Source of the DNA: Posidonia oceanica
Lineage: Eukaryota > Streptophyta > Magnoliopsida > Alismatales > Posidoniaceae
Length of the DNA: 64,000 nucleotides
NCBI GenBank assembly: GCA_037176725.1
Contig: JAZBRS010000011.1
Location: 6,510,001-6,574,000, forward strand
Direction of reading: 5' to 3'
The stretch's first letter is position 1, and every line of letters begins with the position of its first letter. A program made the position numbers and the translations under genes. Shown here in pieces: positions 20,322-31,720 of this stretch. The notes beneath the pieces are model-generated. The model searched no databases. It was not told where the DNA came from and saw only the letters and a program-made list of their open reading frames with translations.

Positions 20322-21202
20322 CGTATGGGTCGCACCGAGGTGCTCCTCTAGATCAACGGGATGGTCGGCGTATCCATGCAGATGTGCAGTGGGTGCTGTA
20401 GGTGGTGCAAAGTATGCAAGGGGAATTGCTGATACACTGGATGGGGGTATGCAGGATGCTGTGTAGTGAATTGTGGAGATCGTGGGAGCAACAGTTGCTG
20501 CAGTGGCACGGTGCCAGGCAGCGGGCTAGAGAAGTGCTGTGCTCGAACCAGCCCGAGCGGCTGGCCACTAGGTGGTGGAGGTGCATGCTGTGTAGTGAAT
20601 GAAGTGTGTGCAGAAGGGGGAGGCTGCGCCCCTATCACCGGAGTAGAGAGCAGCTGGGGTGATGGCCGGGGCGGCAGGGCAGCAGGGAATGCCTGGAGAG
20701 CAAGAACAGAATGTAGAGGGACCTCAGGTGTAGAAGGAGCTGGAAGAGGGCGGGCAGACAGAGCCATGCCTTAAAAGATCTGGGCAAGCTTCGCCAAGCA
20801 CTAGTACCGCTCTTCAGGGGTCCCATCAGTGGGAATGCTGAATTGCAGTGCCGACGAGGGACCAGATGGGGAGGACTCAGACTTTCTAGGAGGATAAGAT
20901 CCTAAGGCGGAAGTCGCCGCAGTAGGGTGGGTGTCAGAAGTGACAATACCCAGGGAAGGAGGGGGCAGAGGCACCTTCGGAGGGCGAGCATAGGTCACCA
21001 AGATGGGATCGGTGACTGGGTCCAGAGTAGCATGACTCTACCACTGGCCCACAGGATGCTGGGGTGCCCTAGGCGATAGAGGGGGAAACCCTGGTGTCAT
21101 CGAGGGCATAGGAGGAATGGAAACAAGAGTTGGAGGAGCTGAAACAAAAGTCCCCTCCGGAACAACAGGAGTGAGCAAAGGCTCAAGAGTGCACTGGGCC
21201 AT
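20322..21202 (-). pseudogene. gag: Element A gag N-terminal proline-rich part
   Basis: The start is ATG 21202 (MAQC...), supported by the identical MAQ start in elements B and C. The segment is rich in Pro, Ser, Ala and His, with no known domain. TAG 21040-21038, TAG near 20801 and TAA near 20771 interrupt it, and a frameshift near 20340 separates it from the capsid domain. In all three copies a TAG follows the first ~45-55 codons. Confidence 0.78.
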
Positions 21203-22272
21203 GGCTGACCGAGAGCAGGTAAGAACAGGGCTACGACAGAAAGGTGAACAAGGACGCCTAGGAGGAGCTATATTCGCGAAGGCGAATAGCTCAGGAAAGG
21301 GAGGGTCGAAAACAAGAGACGCAACAGAGGTGTCAATGAAGCGAAGCACTCAAGCCCTGACAAGGGAACTCGCTCACTGATCTCTGTTGTAAACAAAGCA
21401 AACAGGTGTCAGAACCTGAAGGAAAAAAGCAAATGTTTAGTTGGTGGTATGAATGCAATCATGCAGATGGTATGCTATCTAGCATGCTCTCTCTCACCAA
21501 TCTAGTGTTTCCTAGTAAGTTGTCTACTTCGGACTCACAAGTGTGCAGGTCACTGACTCGGTCAGAAAGTAGGGCTCCCGTCTAGACCCTGGCCTAGAGC
21601 TTAGGTTTGACGGGTGGTACAGTAGTGGCCTTGACCCTGTACCCGCTAGTAGCACCGACGCGACCCTTGACAAGGGGGGTAGACCGATCGACTCGCTCTG
21701 TGCCAAAGCAGCTGAACAAGAGACTGGGACTGTCCTTCTCAAACTAATAGGTAGACTTATGGATGAGAAGATGCATGCCCTATATGATGCTTCATGCAAA
21801 ATGATTAAAGTTTTTTAATCTTGCGTGTTTTATTAACCCAGGGGGTGAAGGTGTGTTGAGGTCTCTAGTAAATCCTAGATTTGACTTTTACTTGCTATTT
21901 TTATTTGCCAAGGGGAGGGGACAACCAGTCTCTACTTGTCCTTAAGCCTAGAGCAAAAACGGGGAAGAAAACACCCAAACATGGCAGGCAATCAACACAC
22001 ATCACAGCGAAAGGCATGCGCATGGTATGTGCAAGTGTATGTGGACATGATAGTGAAAAGAAACACTTAGCATGTCAAAAGGCATAGTATGCAGGGCATG
22101 TGCATGTGCAGTGGCATAGCAAGAGTGTAAAACAAAGCAATTACCACTCAAAAGGCATGCATTATTGTGCCAAACAAGTATTTAGGCATGCATTATGCGA
22201 GAAAATAAAGTAATGACAAGCCAGCAGGTAAATAAGTAAAGACAGGTAAGCAATAGAGCATGTAAAGGTAAA
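21203..22272 (-). other. Element A leader (inner part)
   Basis: Untranslated leader between the solo LTR insertion and gag. Bases 21490-21780 match, in reverse complement, the leaders of B (34680-34980) and C (60600-60900), for instance (plus strand of B and C) CTTGTC...GGTCGTGTCGGTG. No gene seen; short ORFs are not conserved between copies. Confidence 0.75.
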
Positions 22273-22277
22273 GCAGG
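22273..22277. repeat. Target-site duplication, left copy (GCAGG)
   Basis: Five bases immediately left of the solo LTR, identical to 28195-28199 on its right. Five-base duplications are the normal footprint of Ty3/gypsy integrases. Confidence 0.93.
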
Positions 22278-22628
22278 TGTAGTAATCTCGGTGTTCAGAT
22301 CGTCCATGCACATTGCCAAAGCTCGTGTGCACCGATCAGAATCAGGTTCACTATTAGCAGCTATGTCCGAGAAGACTTAACTCGAAAACATTTTAAAAAA
22401 GAAAAAGGGGAAGAAAAGAAGAAGATAAGACAAAATCGGAGTCGCCACCGTGTCTATTAGATCGGGAGACAAGGAAAACCGGGGAAATGCGTGAATAACC
22501 ACGCAAAACCAAGCAAAAGATGCAATGCAAGGCAATGCAGAAGAAATGAGATGCAAATGAATGCAAATGATGTGACTCGTACCTAGGATAAGGGCAATAT
22601 GGTCATTGCAGGCCAAGAGAGAGGGCAA

Positions 22629-22706
22629 GGACTCCTGTTACATGTGGGGAAGGTGTTAGGCACCCCCGACACGCCCGAGAATCGGTCTTTCTAGGCTTAC
22701 GCTCGC
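22629..22706 (-). other. Conserved LTR block (GGTGCCTAACACCTTCC) in solo LTR
   Basis: About 80 bases, almost identical in all four long Tat LTRs of the window. On the minus strand it reads CCTAGAAAGACCG...GGGGGTGCCTAACACCTTCC. Much more conserved than surrounding LTR sequence, so probably functional (R region, polyadenylation or packaging). Confidence 0.8.
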
Positions 22707-22944
22707 ATATGCAGGGAAATGCAGATTTTGAATGCCTAAGTGCCAATGAATGCCTATCTAGATGCTCAAAGGGGTGCCCTAAGTGACGAACGCAATGCAA
22801 GAAAGTAAACGTGTAATCTAGGCGCTCAGCAACGCTGTCTGTGTTCCGAACCGGGCAGAACCTAGCTCGTGAGAACTCCAGGCAGTAAGCATCACTGCCC
22901 TATATGCAAATGCAGGCGATAAAACAAAACAACGGTGAAAACAG

Positions 22945-23830
22945 GCAATGCGGGCGGCATGCAAGGGAAACAACGTAAAACACGCAAAACGGGGCGAGAA
23001 ACGAGGCAAGAACATAAAACGATGCAAGAAACGAGGTCGACACGCAAAATGGTGCGAGAAAACGAAGCAAGAGCGTAAAACAGTGCGAGAACGAGGTCGA
23101 CACGCAAAACGATGCGAGAAACGAAGCAAGAACTCGGAACAGTGCGAGAAACAAGGCAAGGACATAAAACAGTGCGAAAAACAAAGTCGGCATGCAGAAT
23201 GGTGTAAGAAACAAGCGAGACACGCAAAACGGTGCGAGAAACGGGCGAGACACGCAAAACGATGCGAGAAAATAGAGTGGCACGCAAAACGGTGCAAGAA
23301 AACAAGGGCGGCACGCAAAATGGTGCAAGAAAACAAGACGGCACGCAAAACGGTGCAAGAAAACAAGGCAGCACGCAAATGGTGCGAGAAAACAAAGACG
23401 GCATGCAAAACGGTGCAAGAAAACAAAGCGGCACGCAAAACGGTGCTAGGAAACAAGGCGGCATGCAAAACGGTGCAAGAAAACAAGGGCGGCAAGCAAA
23501 ACGGTGCGAGAAAACAAAGCGGCACGCAAAACGGTGAGAGAAAACAAGGGCGGCACACAAAACAGTGTGAGAAAACAAGGGCGCACGCAAAACGGTGCGA
23601 GAAAACAAAGACGGCACGCAAAACGGTGTGAGAAAACAAAGCGGCACGCAAAATGGTGCAATAAAACAAAGCAGCACGCAAAACGGTGCGAGAAAACAGA
23701 GCGGCACTCAAAACGGTGCAAGAAAACATGGGCGGCAAGCAAAACAGTGCAAGAAAACAAGGCGGCAAGCAAAACGGTGCAAGGAAACGAAGCGGCACGC
23801 AAAACGTTGCGAGAAACAGGGTGAAAAAGA
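22945..23830 (-). repeat. 30-bp minisatellite in solo LTR, about 29 copies
   Basis: Unit on the plus strand is close to GGCACGCAAAACGGTGCGAG followed by AAAACAAAGC. Because 30 is a multiple of three, long open frames appear on both strands (343 codons on the minus strand), which I take as artefacts. Element C's LTR has a shorter array of the same unit (58970-59200). Confidence 0.9.
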
Positions 23831-25030
23831 GCGCGCAAAAGCCATGCAATGCGAATGGTATGCAAACAATGCTGTCGAAGTTCAGGAGGGCTTACCTTGG
23901 AAATCTGGGGCCTGATCTGGAATCTGATTGGTCCATGCTGAAGAGCACTCCGCCGGGGTCGTCCTGGCAACTTACTTGAGGAGATCCAACGGTCGGATCT
24001 GAAGATATCCAGACTTCAAGGCGGGAGGCCTGAACAGGGGAGAAGATAGGATCTAAGTGTAAAAGGGACCTAAGGGGCGTGCAAAACAGGTCCTCCCATA
24101 TTCAAGGGAGCTAGGCATACTTAAGTGTGTGAAAAGAGTGCTAAATGCAATGATGCAATGCATGCGGAATGCAAGAAGAGACTTAGGGATGACTTTTCAG
24201 AAAAAAGGGGACTCACATGCAATTTTGAAAAAGATGGGGGTTTGAATGCAATTTTACAGGGTGCAGGGCTCAGAATGCAAAGTTTCTGGGTGGCTATGCA
24301 TCAGGACAGGTTTTGGAATTGAATGGTAAGCCGACATACAATTTTGAAATCAACAGGGTTTAAAATGCAAATTTTCCAACAAAACAGGGGTCTGAGTGGT
24401 CTGGAATGCAAACAGGGGGCCCATGTGTAATTTTTCAAACATGCAAGGGGCAAAAATGTAATTTTATAAGCAAACTATGCATCTAAATACCTACTGTGGA
24501 CATTCAGAGGACTTGTATGCAATTTTCAAATCATGCAAGGTAAAAAATGCAATTTTATAAGCAAAATATGCATTTAAATGACTAACAGAGGACTTATGTG
24601 CAATTTGTAAATCATGCAGGGTCAAAAATGCAATTTTATAAGCAAAATATGCATTTAAAAACATGGTGTGCATCATGAGGGACCTATGTGCAAAAATCAG
24701 AAACTATGAGGGAAGACCATGCAATGCAGTAAGAAAAATAGGTAAATAAAACCTAAGTTAACAGATCAGAGGACTAAGTTGCAAATCAGAAAACTAATAA
24801 GGGCCAGAAATGCAATATATCAAGGTAAAATATGTACATTTAAATCAAATTAACTACTGAAGGACTAACATGTAATTAGCTGATTTTTTGGATTTTTCAT
24901 GCAATTTTATAAGATTAAACATACGAAATTAAATGGATTTTAAACAGAGGCAGGACCTGAATGTAATAAGCTAAGAACTGAAACCGAAAATGCAATTTAA
25001 TAACAAAATACCTTACTAAATAGAAAATAA
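23831..25030 (-). repeat. Degenerate GCAATTTT array in solo LTR
   Basis: Loose repeats around TGCAATTTTATAAGCAAAAT and CATGCAAGG at 24230-24980, spaced some 40-80 bases. The same kind of array exists in the C LTR (57590-58260) and the A LTR (30240-31720). No coding potential. Confidence 0.65.
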
Positions 25031-26450
25031 AGTTACAATGATTTAACAGGCCAACGACCACTGTAGCACAGTGCTACCAGTGGCCGTCGAGGGGGAAGGA
25101 GAGGCGTCGGAGGCGCGCAGGACGGTCGACGATGCTCTCCGGAGCTCGGCGGAGGTCTGGGTCGCGTCGGGGAGCGACGGCGGGGCTCGGAGCAGGCCGG
25201 AGAGAGCGCCGGAGGTCTGCAGACCAGAGGAGCAACGAGCTGGCGATCGGAGTGTCGTCGTGGCATTCTGAGGCCACTAGAGGGTTCTTGCTGACCGTGC
25301 GGTTCTCGGGAGATGGCTGGGAGCTGGTTCTGCAGACCGGAGCAGCGAGGCGAGCTCGGAGCTCGCCGGAGAAGACGGGTCAGCGGCGGTGCTGACCCGG
25401 CGAAGGAGGAAAGGAAACCCTGATCTGAGGGGTTAGGAAGCAGAAGAGGGAGGAGATCAGCTACAAGGAGAAGAAAAAAAGCTGTTTCGTTGGCTGGAAC
25501 GTTCCCCCGACGTAGGTGGCTTCTGTGCTGGCCGGCAGAGGTCGTCCGGTGGTTGCAGGCACTGTCGACGACTCGGGAGCGCTGGGAACGGGTCGGCGGG
25601 GTGCTCCGGAGCTTCCTGGACGCTCGGAGCAGAGCTTCGACGGCCGGAGAAGAAGATCACTTCTATGGGTTCACAGAAGGCAGCAGGAGGTGGGTAGGGT
25701 TGTTCCCTGCTCTCTGGATCGGTTGGAGGGCACCGGCGAGTTCCTGGAGGTTAGGTGACTGTGTGTGGGTGCTTGGAAAGGTCTGAGGGACGCTGTGGAG
25801 GGAGATAGGTCACGGGCTGATTTTCTGGTGGAGTTGGCTACAGGTGTTTGCTGTGGTGCTTTCGGTCTGTGGTGAGGGTCGAAGGTGAAGCTCAGGGGGG
25901 TTGGAGAGGTGATGTTCTGGCGAGTTACGGGCCGAAGTTTGGGGAGGTTCAGTGTGCTAGGGTGCGGGGAATTCTGGAATGGGAGGTGATGGGTTATGGA
26001 TGTATTTTCAGATGGTTTCGGGCGGTTTCTAGGCTGGTTTCGGGTGTGGGATGAAGGGGAGGAATGCTGGAGGTTCGACTAAGATTGGGGAGCGAATTGG
26101 GAGTGATTCTGGATGGTGTTTGAGGTCTGGTTTGAGTCGGACCAAGCGGGAGGGAATTCTGGTTCTGCCGGTGGAAAATTGGGAAAAAACTCTCTCTCTC
26201 GGGCTGGAGGAGTGCCAGGGAGAAAGGTGGTCGTCTGGGTGAATCCCCCGATCTCCTCTGATGTCCGGGAGCTGGCCTCTTGATCTCCTCCCACTGCCGG
26301 ATCTCTGATTGCCATTAATGGCTCGGAGAGGGCATGGCAGGAGGTCTGGCAGGTGCACGGGCAGAGAGTGGCGCACGCCGGTCCGGCTTGTGCAGGAGGC
26401 GTGCGAGGTGCAAGGACAAGTCAGGCTGGCATCGTGCTGTCGGCAGCAGA
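25031..26450 (-). other. GC-rich segment of solo LTR
   Basis: A roughly 1.4-kb GC-rich stretch inside the LTR with several short open frames on both strands and no recognisable protein. The corresponding part of the other long LTRs (31980-32900 and 55760-57180) is also GC-rich but diverged. Probably an untranslated LTR region. Confidence 0.5.
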
Positions 26451-26459
26451 CGCAAGTTG

Positions 26460-26700
26460 CAGGAGGAAAAGCAAACGGCAGAGGGCGGGAGAAGAAGAAG
26501 GAAGGAGGAGAAGAGGTGGAACCGTGGCCGTGGGCCGGGCCTGCGCGGAAAGAAAGAAAAAAATAAAAGAGAAAAAGAAGAAGGAAGGAGGGAAGGGCCG
26601 GATTGGGCCCAAGAAAGAAAAGGAAGAAAAAAAAAGAGGAAGAAAGAAAGGAAGAAGAGTAGGGAGAGAAATAAATTAAAAAAAATAAAATAAAAAATAA
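26460..26700 (-). repeat. Long polypurine run in solo LTR
   Basis: Plus strand almost entirely A and G (GAAGAAGGAAGGAGGAGAAG and similar). Equivalent runs stand at 32930-33030 (A LTR) and 55500-55760 (C LTR, as pyrimidines). Lysine/glutamate-rich frames read through it are low-complexity artefacts. Confidence 0.8.
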
Positions 26701-27480
26701 AACAAAAATAGGAGAGGTTCTTAGAGTGATTGTGTTTTAAGTTGGGACCTTGATTAAGTTTTTAATAATTGTTTTTGATTAATTAATTGGGTTCAAAGAG
26801 GTTTGGTTTTGATTAGGGTTTTTAGAGTTTGTTTATCTTGATTTGTTTTTGATTTTGATTAAATGTTTGTTAAGTCTTTTGAGTTGTTTTCTAATTATGT
26901 TTTTCTTGTTAAGTACCTGGGATGTTAATTAGGATTTTTCTGAAGTTTGTTTTAAACTAATTAGGGTTGGTTTTGTATTTTGGATTTTGGTCCTCTTTTC
27001 TTGCTTAAATCTTTTGGGTTTGCTTCTGATTTTTTTTTGTTGGGTTTTTTTTAATTATTTTCTTTTTTTGTTAGGTCTTCTTATTAGATTTTTAGTTAGG
27101 TGTTTCTAGATCATTTTCCCTCTTTTTTTTTATTTGGTTTTTGTGTTCTTCCTCTTATATTTGTTAGGTTTCTTCTTTTTTTCTTAATTAATTGTCTTAG
27201 CATTTTTAATTGTTTTCTTTTCGTTTTAGGAATTGTTTTTGATTGCTTTTTAGTAAGGTTCTCACTTTGACTTGTTTTAGATGCTTTTTGGCTCTTTCCT
27301 TGATTTTACAGCATTTTCTTTTGGTTGGTTTTGCATTTTTAGTTGCGTTCTTGATTTCCCTTTTTTGGTTGGATTTAGTTAGGCTTTTGTTTTTAATTGT
27401 TTGGTTAGTTTTTTAATTATTTCTTTTTGGGTTTTGACTTGTTTTCCTTTTGTTTTAGAGTTTTAAGGGTTTTCAAGGGT
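26701..27480 (-). other. T-rich asymmetric segment of solo LTR
   Basis: Strand-asymmetric stretch, mostly T with scattered GTTTT and TTAATT words on the plus strand. It corresponds to the A-rich stretch 54700-55480 in the C LTR. No gene. Confidence 0.6.
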
Positions 27481-27679
27481 TTTTAGATGTTTAGTAAGAG
27501 AAGAGGAGACGAAATTAGAAAGGAGAGGAAAAAGGAGAAATGGAGGAATAAATAGGAAAAAGAGGAGTTGAAGGAAAGTAATTTTTTGAAAATCAAAGAA
27601 AATGGTAAAAATAAGATAAAAATAGGGATAAGATTGGGAACAGATGAGAGCACAAGGGGGCCCACAGCCAGGCAAAAAA

Positions 27680-27785
27680 GAGGGAGAAACGGAGGTGAAA
27701 AGAGGGAGGATAATCAGAAGAGAGAGAGGAGAGAGAAAAGGATAATCCAGGAGAGAGAAAAGGATAATTTGGGCAAGAGGAGGTC
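27680..27785 (-). repeat. GGATAATC boxes in purine run (solo LTR)
   Basis: Three boxes of the GGATAATC/GGATAATT type about 20-25 bases apart within GAGAGA sequence, close to the LTR start. The same arrangement occurs at 6285-6350, 33985-34050 and, reversed, 54425-54480. Confidence 0.75.
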
Positions 27786-28194
27786 TTAGAGGTTCCAAAA
27801 AGGGGTGAAATTTGGTGGGTGTGGGGTCTAGGGTCTCTAGTCTTGGTCCCAGGGTTTTGGTTTGGTTTTGAGAAGGTTTTGGAGGGTTTTGAGGTGTAGA
27901 AAAAGGGTAGTTTTGCCTAAGTTTCCTAGGATTTTTGGGAATGGTTTTGGTCTGAGATTTTAAGGGCTTTTTGGTGGGTTTGCTAAGTCAGGATGGGTGA
28001 GTTTTCCTATGGATTTTGGTTAGTTTTCGGGTTCGGGAAAGGAGGGTAATCTTAGGTTGAGTTTGGGCTTATTTTGAGGAGAAGGATGAAGAGAATGGTG
28101 TGCTTTTAGGTTTGGGTTTAGGTGTTGGTTTGGTCTAGAAGCCACCAGAGAGAGAGATTCCACCAATTCAGCCTGTCAAAATGGGGTGTCTACA

Positions 28195-28199
28195 GCAGG
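28195..28199. repeat. Target-site duplication, right copy (GCAGG)
   Basis: Matches 22273-22277 and closes the solo LTR insertion. Confidence 0.93.
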
Positions 28200-28275
28200 T
28201 AATAAAGCATGTAAATAGGCAAGGCAAGCAAAAACAATGCAAGCAAAAAGCCAGGGAGGAGAGCCAGGGTCTGAA

Positions 28276-28293
28276 TCCTTAGCAAAGTCGCCA
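28276..28293 (-). other. Second PBS-like copy in A leader
   Basis: On the minus strand TGGCGACTTTGCTAAGGA begins at 28293, 141 bases downstream of the true PBS, and is preceded by CACAG as the PBS is by TACAG. Element C has a diverged equivalent at 60042, 142 bases after its PBS. Confidence 0.7.
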
Positions 28294-28416
28294 CTGTGCG
28301 ACTTGCCAGGAAGCAAGACAGGCAAGCAAGCAAATAGGCAAGGCAAAGGCACAAGGCAAGCAAAGAGTGCAAAACCCAAGCAGCAAAAAAGCCAAAACGA
28401 AAGCCGGAGTCTAGTA

Positions 28417-28434
28417 TCCCAAGTGGAGTCGCCA
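28417..28434 (-). other. Primer-binding site of element A
   Basis: On the minus strand TGGCGACTCCACTTGGGA begins one base after the LTR end CTACA. Element C reads TGGCGACTCCGCTGGGGA at the same place. The last eight bases are diverged in A. The complementary tRNA was not assigned by me. Confidence 0.85.
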
Positions 28435-28619
28435 CTGTAGCGATCCCATTGAGCTTCCGCGATCATCCGTGGACGCTGCCAGAGCTCGCGTGCACCGATA
28501 GGAAAGTCCGGTTCACTATTAGCGGGTGATCTAAGGAGGAAACTCGACTCAAAACACCGAAAACAGAGGCGAAAAGCCAAAGGGAAGAAGAAAAAGAAAG
28601 CAAAGATAAAAGGGAGTCG

Positions 28620-28635
28620 CCACCATGTCTATTAA
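28620..28635 (-). other. LTR-internal PBS-like copy in A LTR
   Basis: Minus strand AATAGACATGGTGGCGACTCCC; TGGCGACTC starts at 28622, 188 bases upstream of the true PBS. The same phrase is at 59724 (C), about 44087 (B) and about 22446 (solo LTR). Confidence 0.75.
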
Positions 28636-28781
28636 GTCAGGAGACAAGGAAAATCGGGGAAATGCATGAAAAACATGCAAAACCACATAAGAAAATGCAA
28701 TTCAATGCAAAGGCTATGCAAAGAGGATGTCTCGTGCCAAGGACGAGGGCAAAAGGGTCATTGCAGGCCAGAGAAAGGATA

Positions 28782-28860
28782 AGGACTCCTGTTACATGCG
28801 AGGAAGGTGTTAGGCACCCCCGACACGCCCGAGAAGCGGTCTTTCTAGGCTTACACTCGC
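28782..28860 (-). other. Conserved LTR block in A 5' LTR
   Basis: Equivalent of 22629-22706, with CACCCCCGACACGCCCGAG and TCTTTCTAGGCTTA on the plus strand. Near-identical among copies. Confidence 0.8.
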
Positions 28861-29094
28861 TTTTGAGGGAAAATGCATGCTTTGAATACCTAAGTGCCAT
28901 GAATGCCTAATTAGATGCTCAAATGTGTGCTCTAAGTGTTGGAATGCGTGCAAGGAATTAAACGTGCAATCTAAGTGCTCAACAGCGCTGTCTGTGTTCC
29001 GAACCGGGCGAACCCTGGTTCGTGAGAACTCCAGGCAGTAAGCATCACTACCCTAATGCAAATGCAAGAGATTAAAACAAAACGCCGGTAAAAC

Positions 29095-29500
29095 TACACA
29101 ATGCAGGGGTGCGACAAGCAAAGGGGAAAGCAAATCTGGGCGGAAAACAAGCGATGCAAACGTGAAAGCAAAACACCGGGAAAGCCATGCAATGCAGGGG
29201 TATGACAAGCAAAGGGGAAAGCAAATCCAGGCGAAAAACAAGCAATGCAAATGTGAAAGCAAAACATCGAAAAAGCCACGCAATGCAGAGGTATGACAAG
29301 CAAAGGGGAAAGCAAATCCGAGCGAAAAGCAAGCGCTGCAAACGTGAAAGCAAAACATCGGAAAAGCCACGTAATGCAGGGTAAGGACAAGCAAAGGGGA
29401 AAGCAAATCCAGGCGAAAAGCAAGCGATGCAAACATGAAAGCAAAGCATCGGAAAAGCCACGCAATGCAGGGGTATGACAAGCAAAGGGGAAGATTAGAC
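29095..29500 (-). repeat. 91-bp minisatellite in A 5' LTR, about 4.5 copies
   Basis: Repeat starts at 29101, 29192, 29283, 29374 and 29465, exactly 91 apart. Unit begins ATGCAGGGGTATGACAAGCA. It occupies the same LTR place where the solo LTR has 30-bp repeats, but the sequence is different. It is unrelated in sequence to the 91-bp array at 7479-9145. Confidence 0.9.
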
Positions 29501-30239
29501 GACATGATGGGCGTCAACCGGGCAGTTAGGACTGCCAGCCCGGATGCAAAGGAGAGATAAGCGATGTGAGTGTGAAACAAACATCGGTTAAGAACCACAC
29601 AATGCAGGTGTGAAGACCTACAAAGGGGAAAGAAAGCAAGCGGAGGGATCACCACTATTCTGTGACTGTTTCCCACTAAACTGTCCCACGATGTGTCTCG
29701 CACACTGCCCAAAGCTCGCTGTGCAATCAGATCATGGAAAAAGGGGAAGAAGGCCACGATCAATAGTGAATCCAAGGGAAAACTCAACCCAAAGACACTA
29801 AGAAGACGCGAAAAGAGGGAGTAGAGTAGATAGGCAAGAGGGGAAGCCCTATTCTGCATGTGCGGAAAACAAGGTGCGAAAAACAATGCATGCAATGCAA
29901 ATGACAGGCAACAACTAATATGCAATGATTCAGAAGGACTTACCTTGGAGATCAGAGGCCTGATCTGAGATAATCTTGATCAGCAGGGAAGTCCGCTCTG
30001 CTAGGATGATCCGGGTAGCTTGGTTGTAAAGATCCGACGATCCGATCGGAAGATATCTACGCTTCAGGGCAGAAGGCCCAAGGGCCAAGGAAAGGAAGGG
30101 ATTTAAGTGCATAAAGTCCCTAGGGGTGTGCAGAACAGGGCCTCCCACATACAAGGGAGCTAAAGGTGCTCAAAAGTGTGCCAAGATGCTAAGTGCAATG
30201 ATGTATGGGTACAATGCATGTAAAAATGCAAGAAAGAAA

Positions 30240-31720
30240 CCTATGTGCAAATAGGGAGAAGTGCAGGGGCTTATGTGCAAAACATGGCAAAAATGCAGTG
30301 CAAATATGATAGGTGCATGCAGGGATGCAAGTGCAGCAATGTGTGAGGGCAGCAGGGGACAGATGCAACAAAAATACAAGGCAAACATGCAATTGGTCAA
30401 TAAAGGACCTAAATACAATTTTTAGAAAACTTATGGGCTAAGATGCAAAAAACCAGTGAACAGGCACAAATCCCAAAAAGAAAACCTGCAGGGGATCCTC
30501 ATGCAACTTTTGAAAAGCATGGACAAGAAAAAACAGACCCAAGAAGCATTTAAAAACCACAAAAGATGGTCCTAGGGACCCATGTGCAATTTTCAGGAAA
30601 ACCAGGACTAAACGGCAAATCCAGAAAGAAAACAGGCATGTACAGTCACAGTGATGTTCAAAAACTTGGGTGCAACCTAAACAGGCTCTAAGTTTGAAAG
30701 CAAAGCCAGAAGAAAACCACATGGAAGCAAAATAACATTGGAAGGACCAACATGCAATCTTTTAAAAAGCTAAGGGCCTATCTATAAAACAAAATAGAAA
30801 CCTGAGGGGCACTTTGAAACTCAGAAGGACCTGGATGCAAATAACAAGAACTTCTGGACCAAACAGCAAGTCCAAGAAAAAAAACAGATGCATGCCACAG
30901 TTAATGTGCAGAGGACCCAAATGCCATTAAAATAAAACCCAGGGCTAAACTGCAAGGCCAAAAAGAAACCAAAATCTCCTATAAAACAAGAAAGAGGACC
31001 AATCTGCAAATAAAAGAAACCTGAGGACTGAAACACAAAACCAGAAGAAACCACACAAACACAGAAACACAAGAAGGGAGGATCTCTATGCAAAAAAAAC
31101 AAAACATTGGACCTTACTGCAAAGAGAAAAGAAAAAACATGTACACCTCAGCACAGAGGGACCCAGATGCAAATAAAACAAAGTCAGGGGCTTTTTTGCA
31201 GTTTTAAAAGAGAAAAAAGAATGAAGGATGCATGCACTGTGGACTTAGATGCAATAAATGAAAACTACAGAAGTTTCATGCAATGCAATATGATAAGAAA
31301 AGAAAATTAAATGAAAAATGAACTATGGAGGATCTAAATGCAAATATGTTAAACACAAGGGCCTGGATGCAAATGGCCAAGAATACTGTAGTTCAGAAGG
31401 ACTGGAAAGTAAATGAACAAAGCTGCAGTATTTTTCATTAATGCAGTATAGTTAAATGAAAAATTAAATGAGATATCAACTGAGGCAGGATTAAATTGCA
31501 GATAAAATAAACATTGAGGGCTAAGCTGCAAATAATCCAAATAAACACATGTTAACTTACACAGCAAAGGACCCAAACGCAAATAGGCAGAAGATCAGGG
31601 GTCAGACAGCAATATGGCATGGATTTAAAACGAAAATAAAACAGCTAACTATATGTAAGCACAGTACTTTAAATAAATGAAGGACTAACATGTAAATAAA
31701 AGAAACTAATGTACTTTAAT
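30240..31720 (-). repeat. Degenerate GCAATTTT/GATGCAAAT array in A 5' LTR
   Basis: Repeated words such as ATGTGCAATTTT, GATGCAAAT and AGGACC, spaced roughly 40-80 bases over 1.5 kb. It parallels the arrays in the solo and C LTRs. No protein recognised. Confidence 0.6.

Larger units (their letters stand above)
22278..28194 (-). mobile_element. Solo LTR (5917 bp) of a Tat-family element
   Basis: A complete LTR on the minus strand, starting TGTAGACACCCCATTTTGACAGG at 28194 and ending TTACTACA at 22278. It is flanked by GCAGG on both sides, with no PBS on the inner side and no internal region. The flanks join into a continuous A leader when it is removed. It arose by recombination between the two LTRs of an inserted element. 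It resembles the LTR of element C more than that of A near its start. Confidence 0.93.
28200..28435 (-). other. Element A leader next to PBS
   Basis: First ~240 bases of the A internal region, T/G/C-rich on the minus strand, containing the PBS at 28434 and a second PBS-like copy at 28293. It continues beyond the solo LTR at 22272. Confidence 0.85.

Noticed and set aside
22818..23849. 343-codon open frame on the minus strand (Phe/Cys/Leu-rich)
   Set aside because: It is produced by 30-bp tandem repeats, whose length is a multiple of three; it is open on the other strand as well and has no domain.
26309..26693. Lys/Glu/Arg-rich frames of 85-119 codons
   Set aside because: They arise from the polypurine run of the solo LTR, with no start context or conservation.
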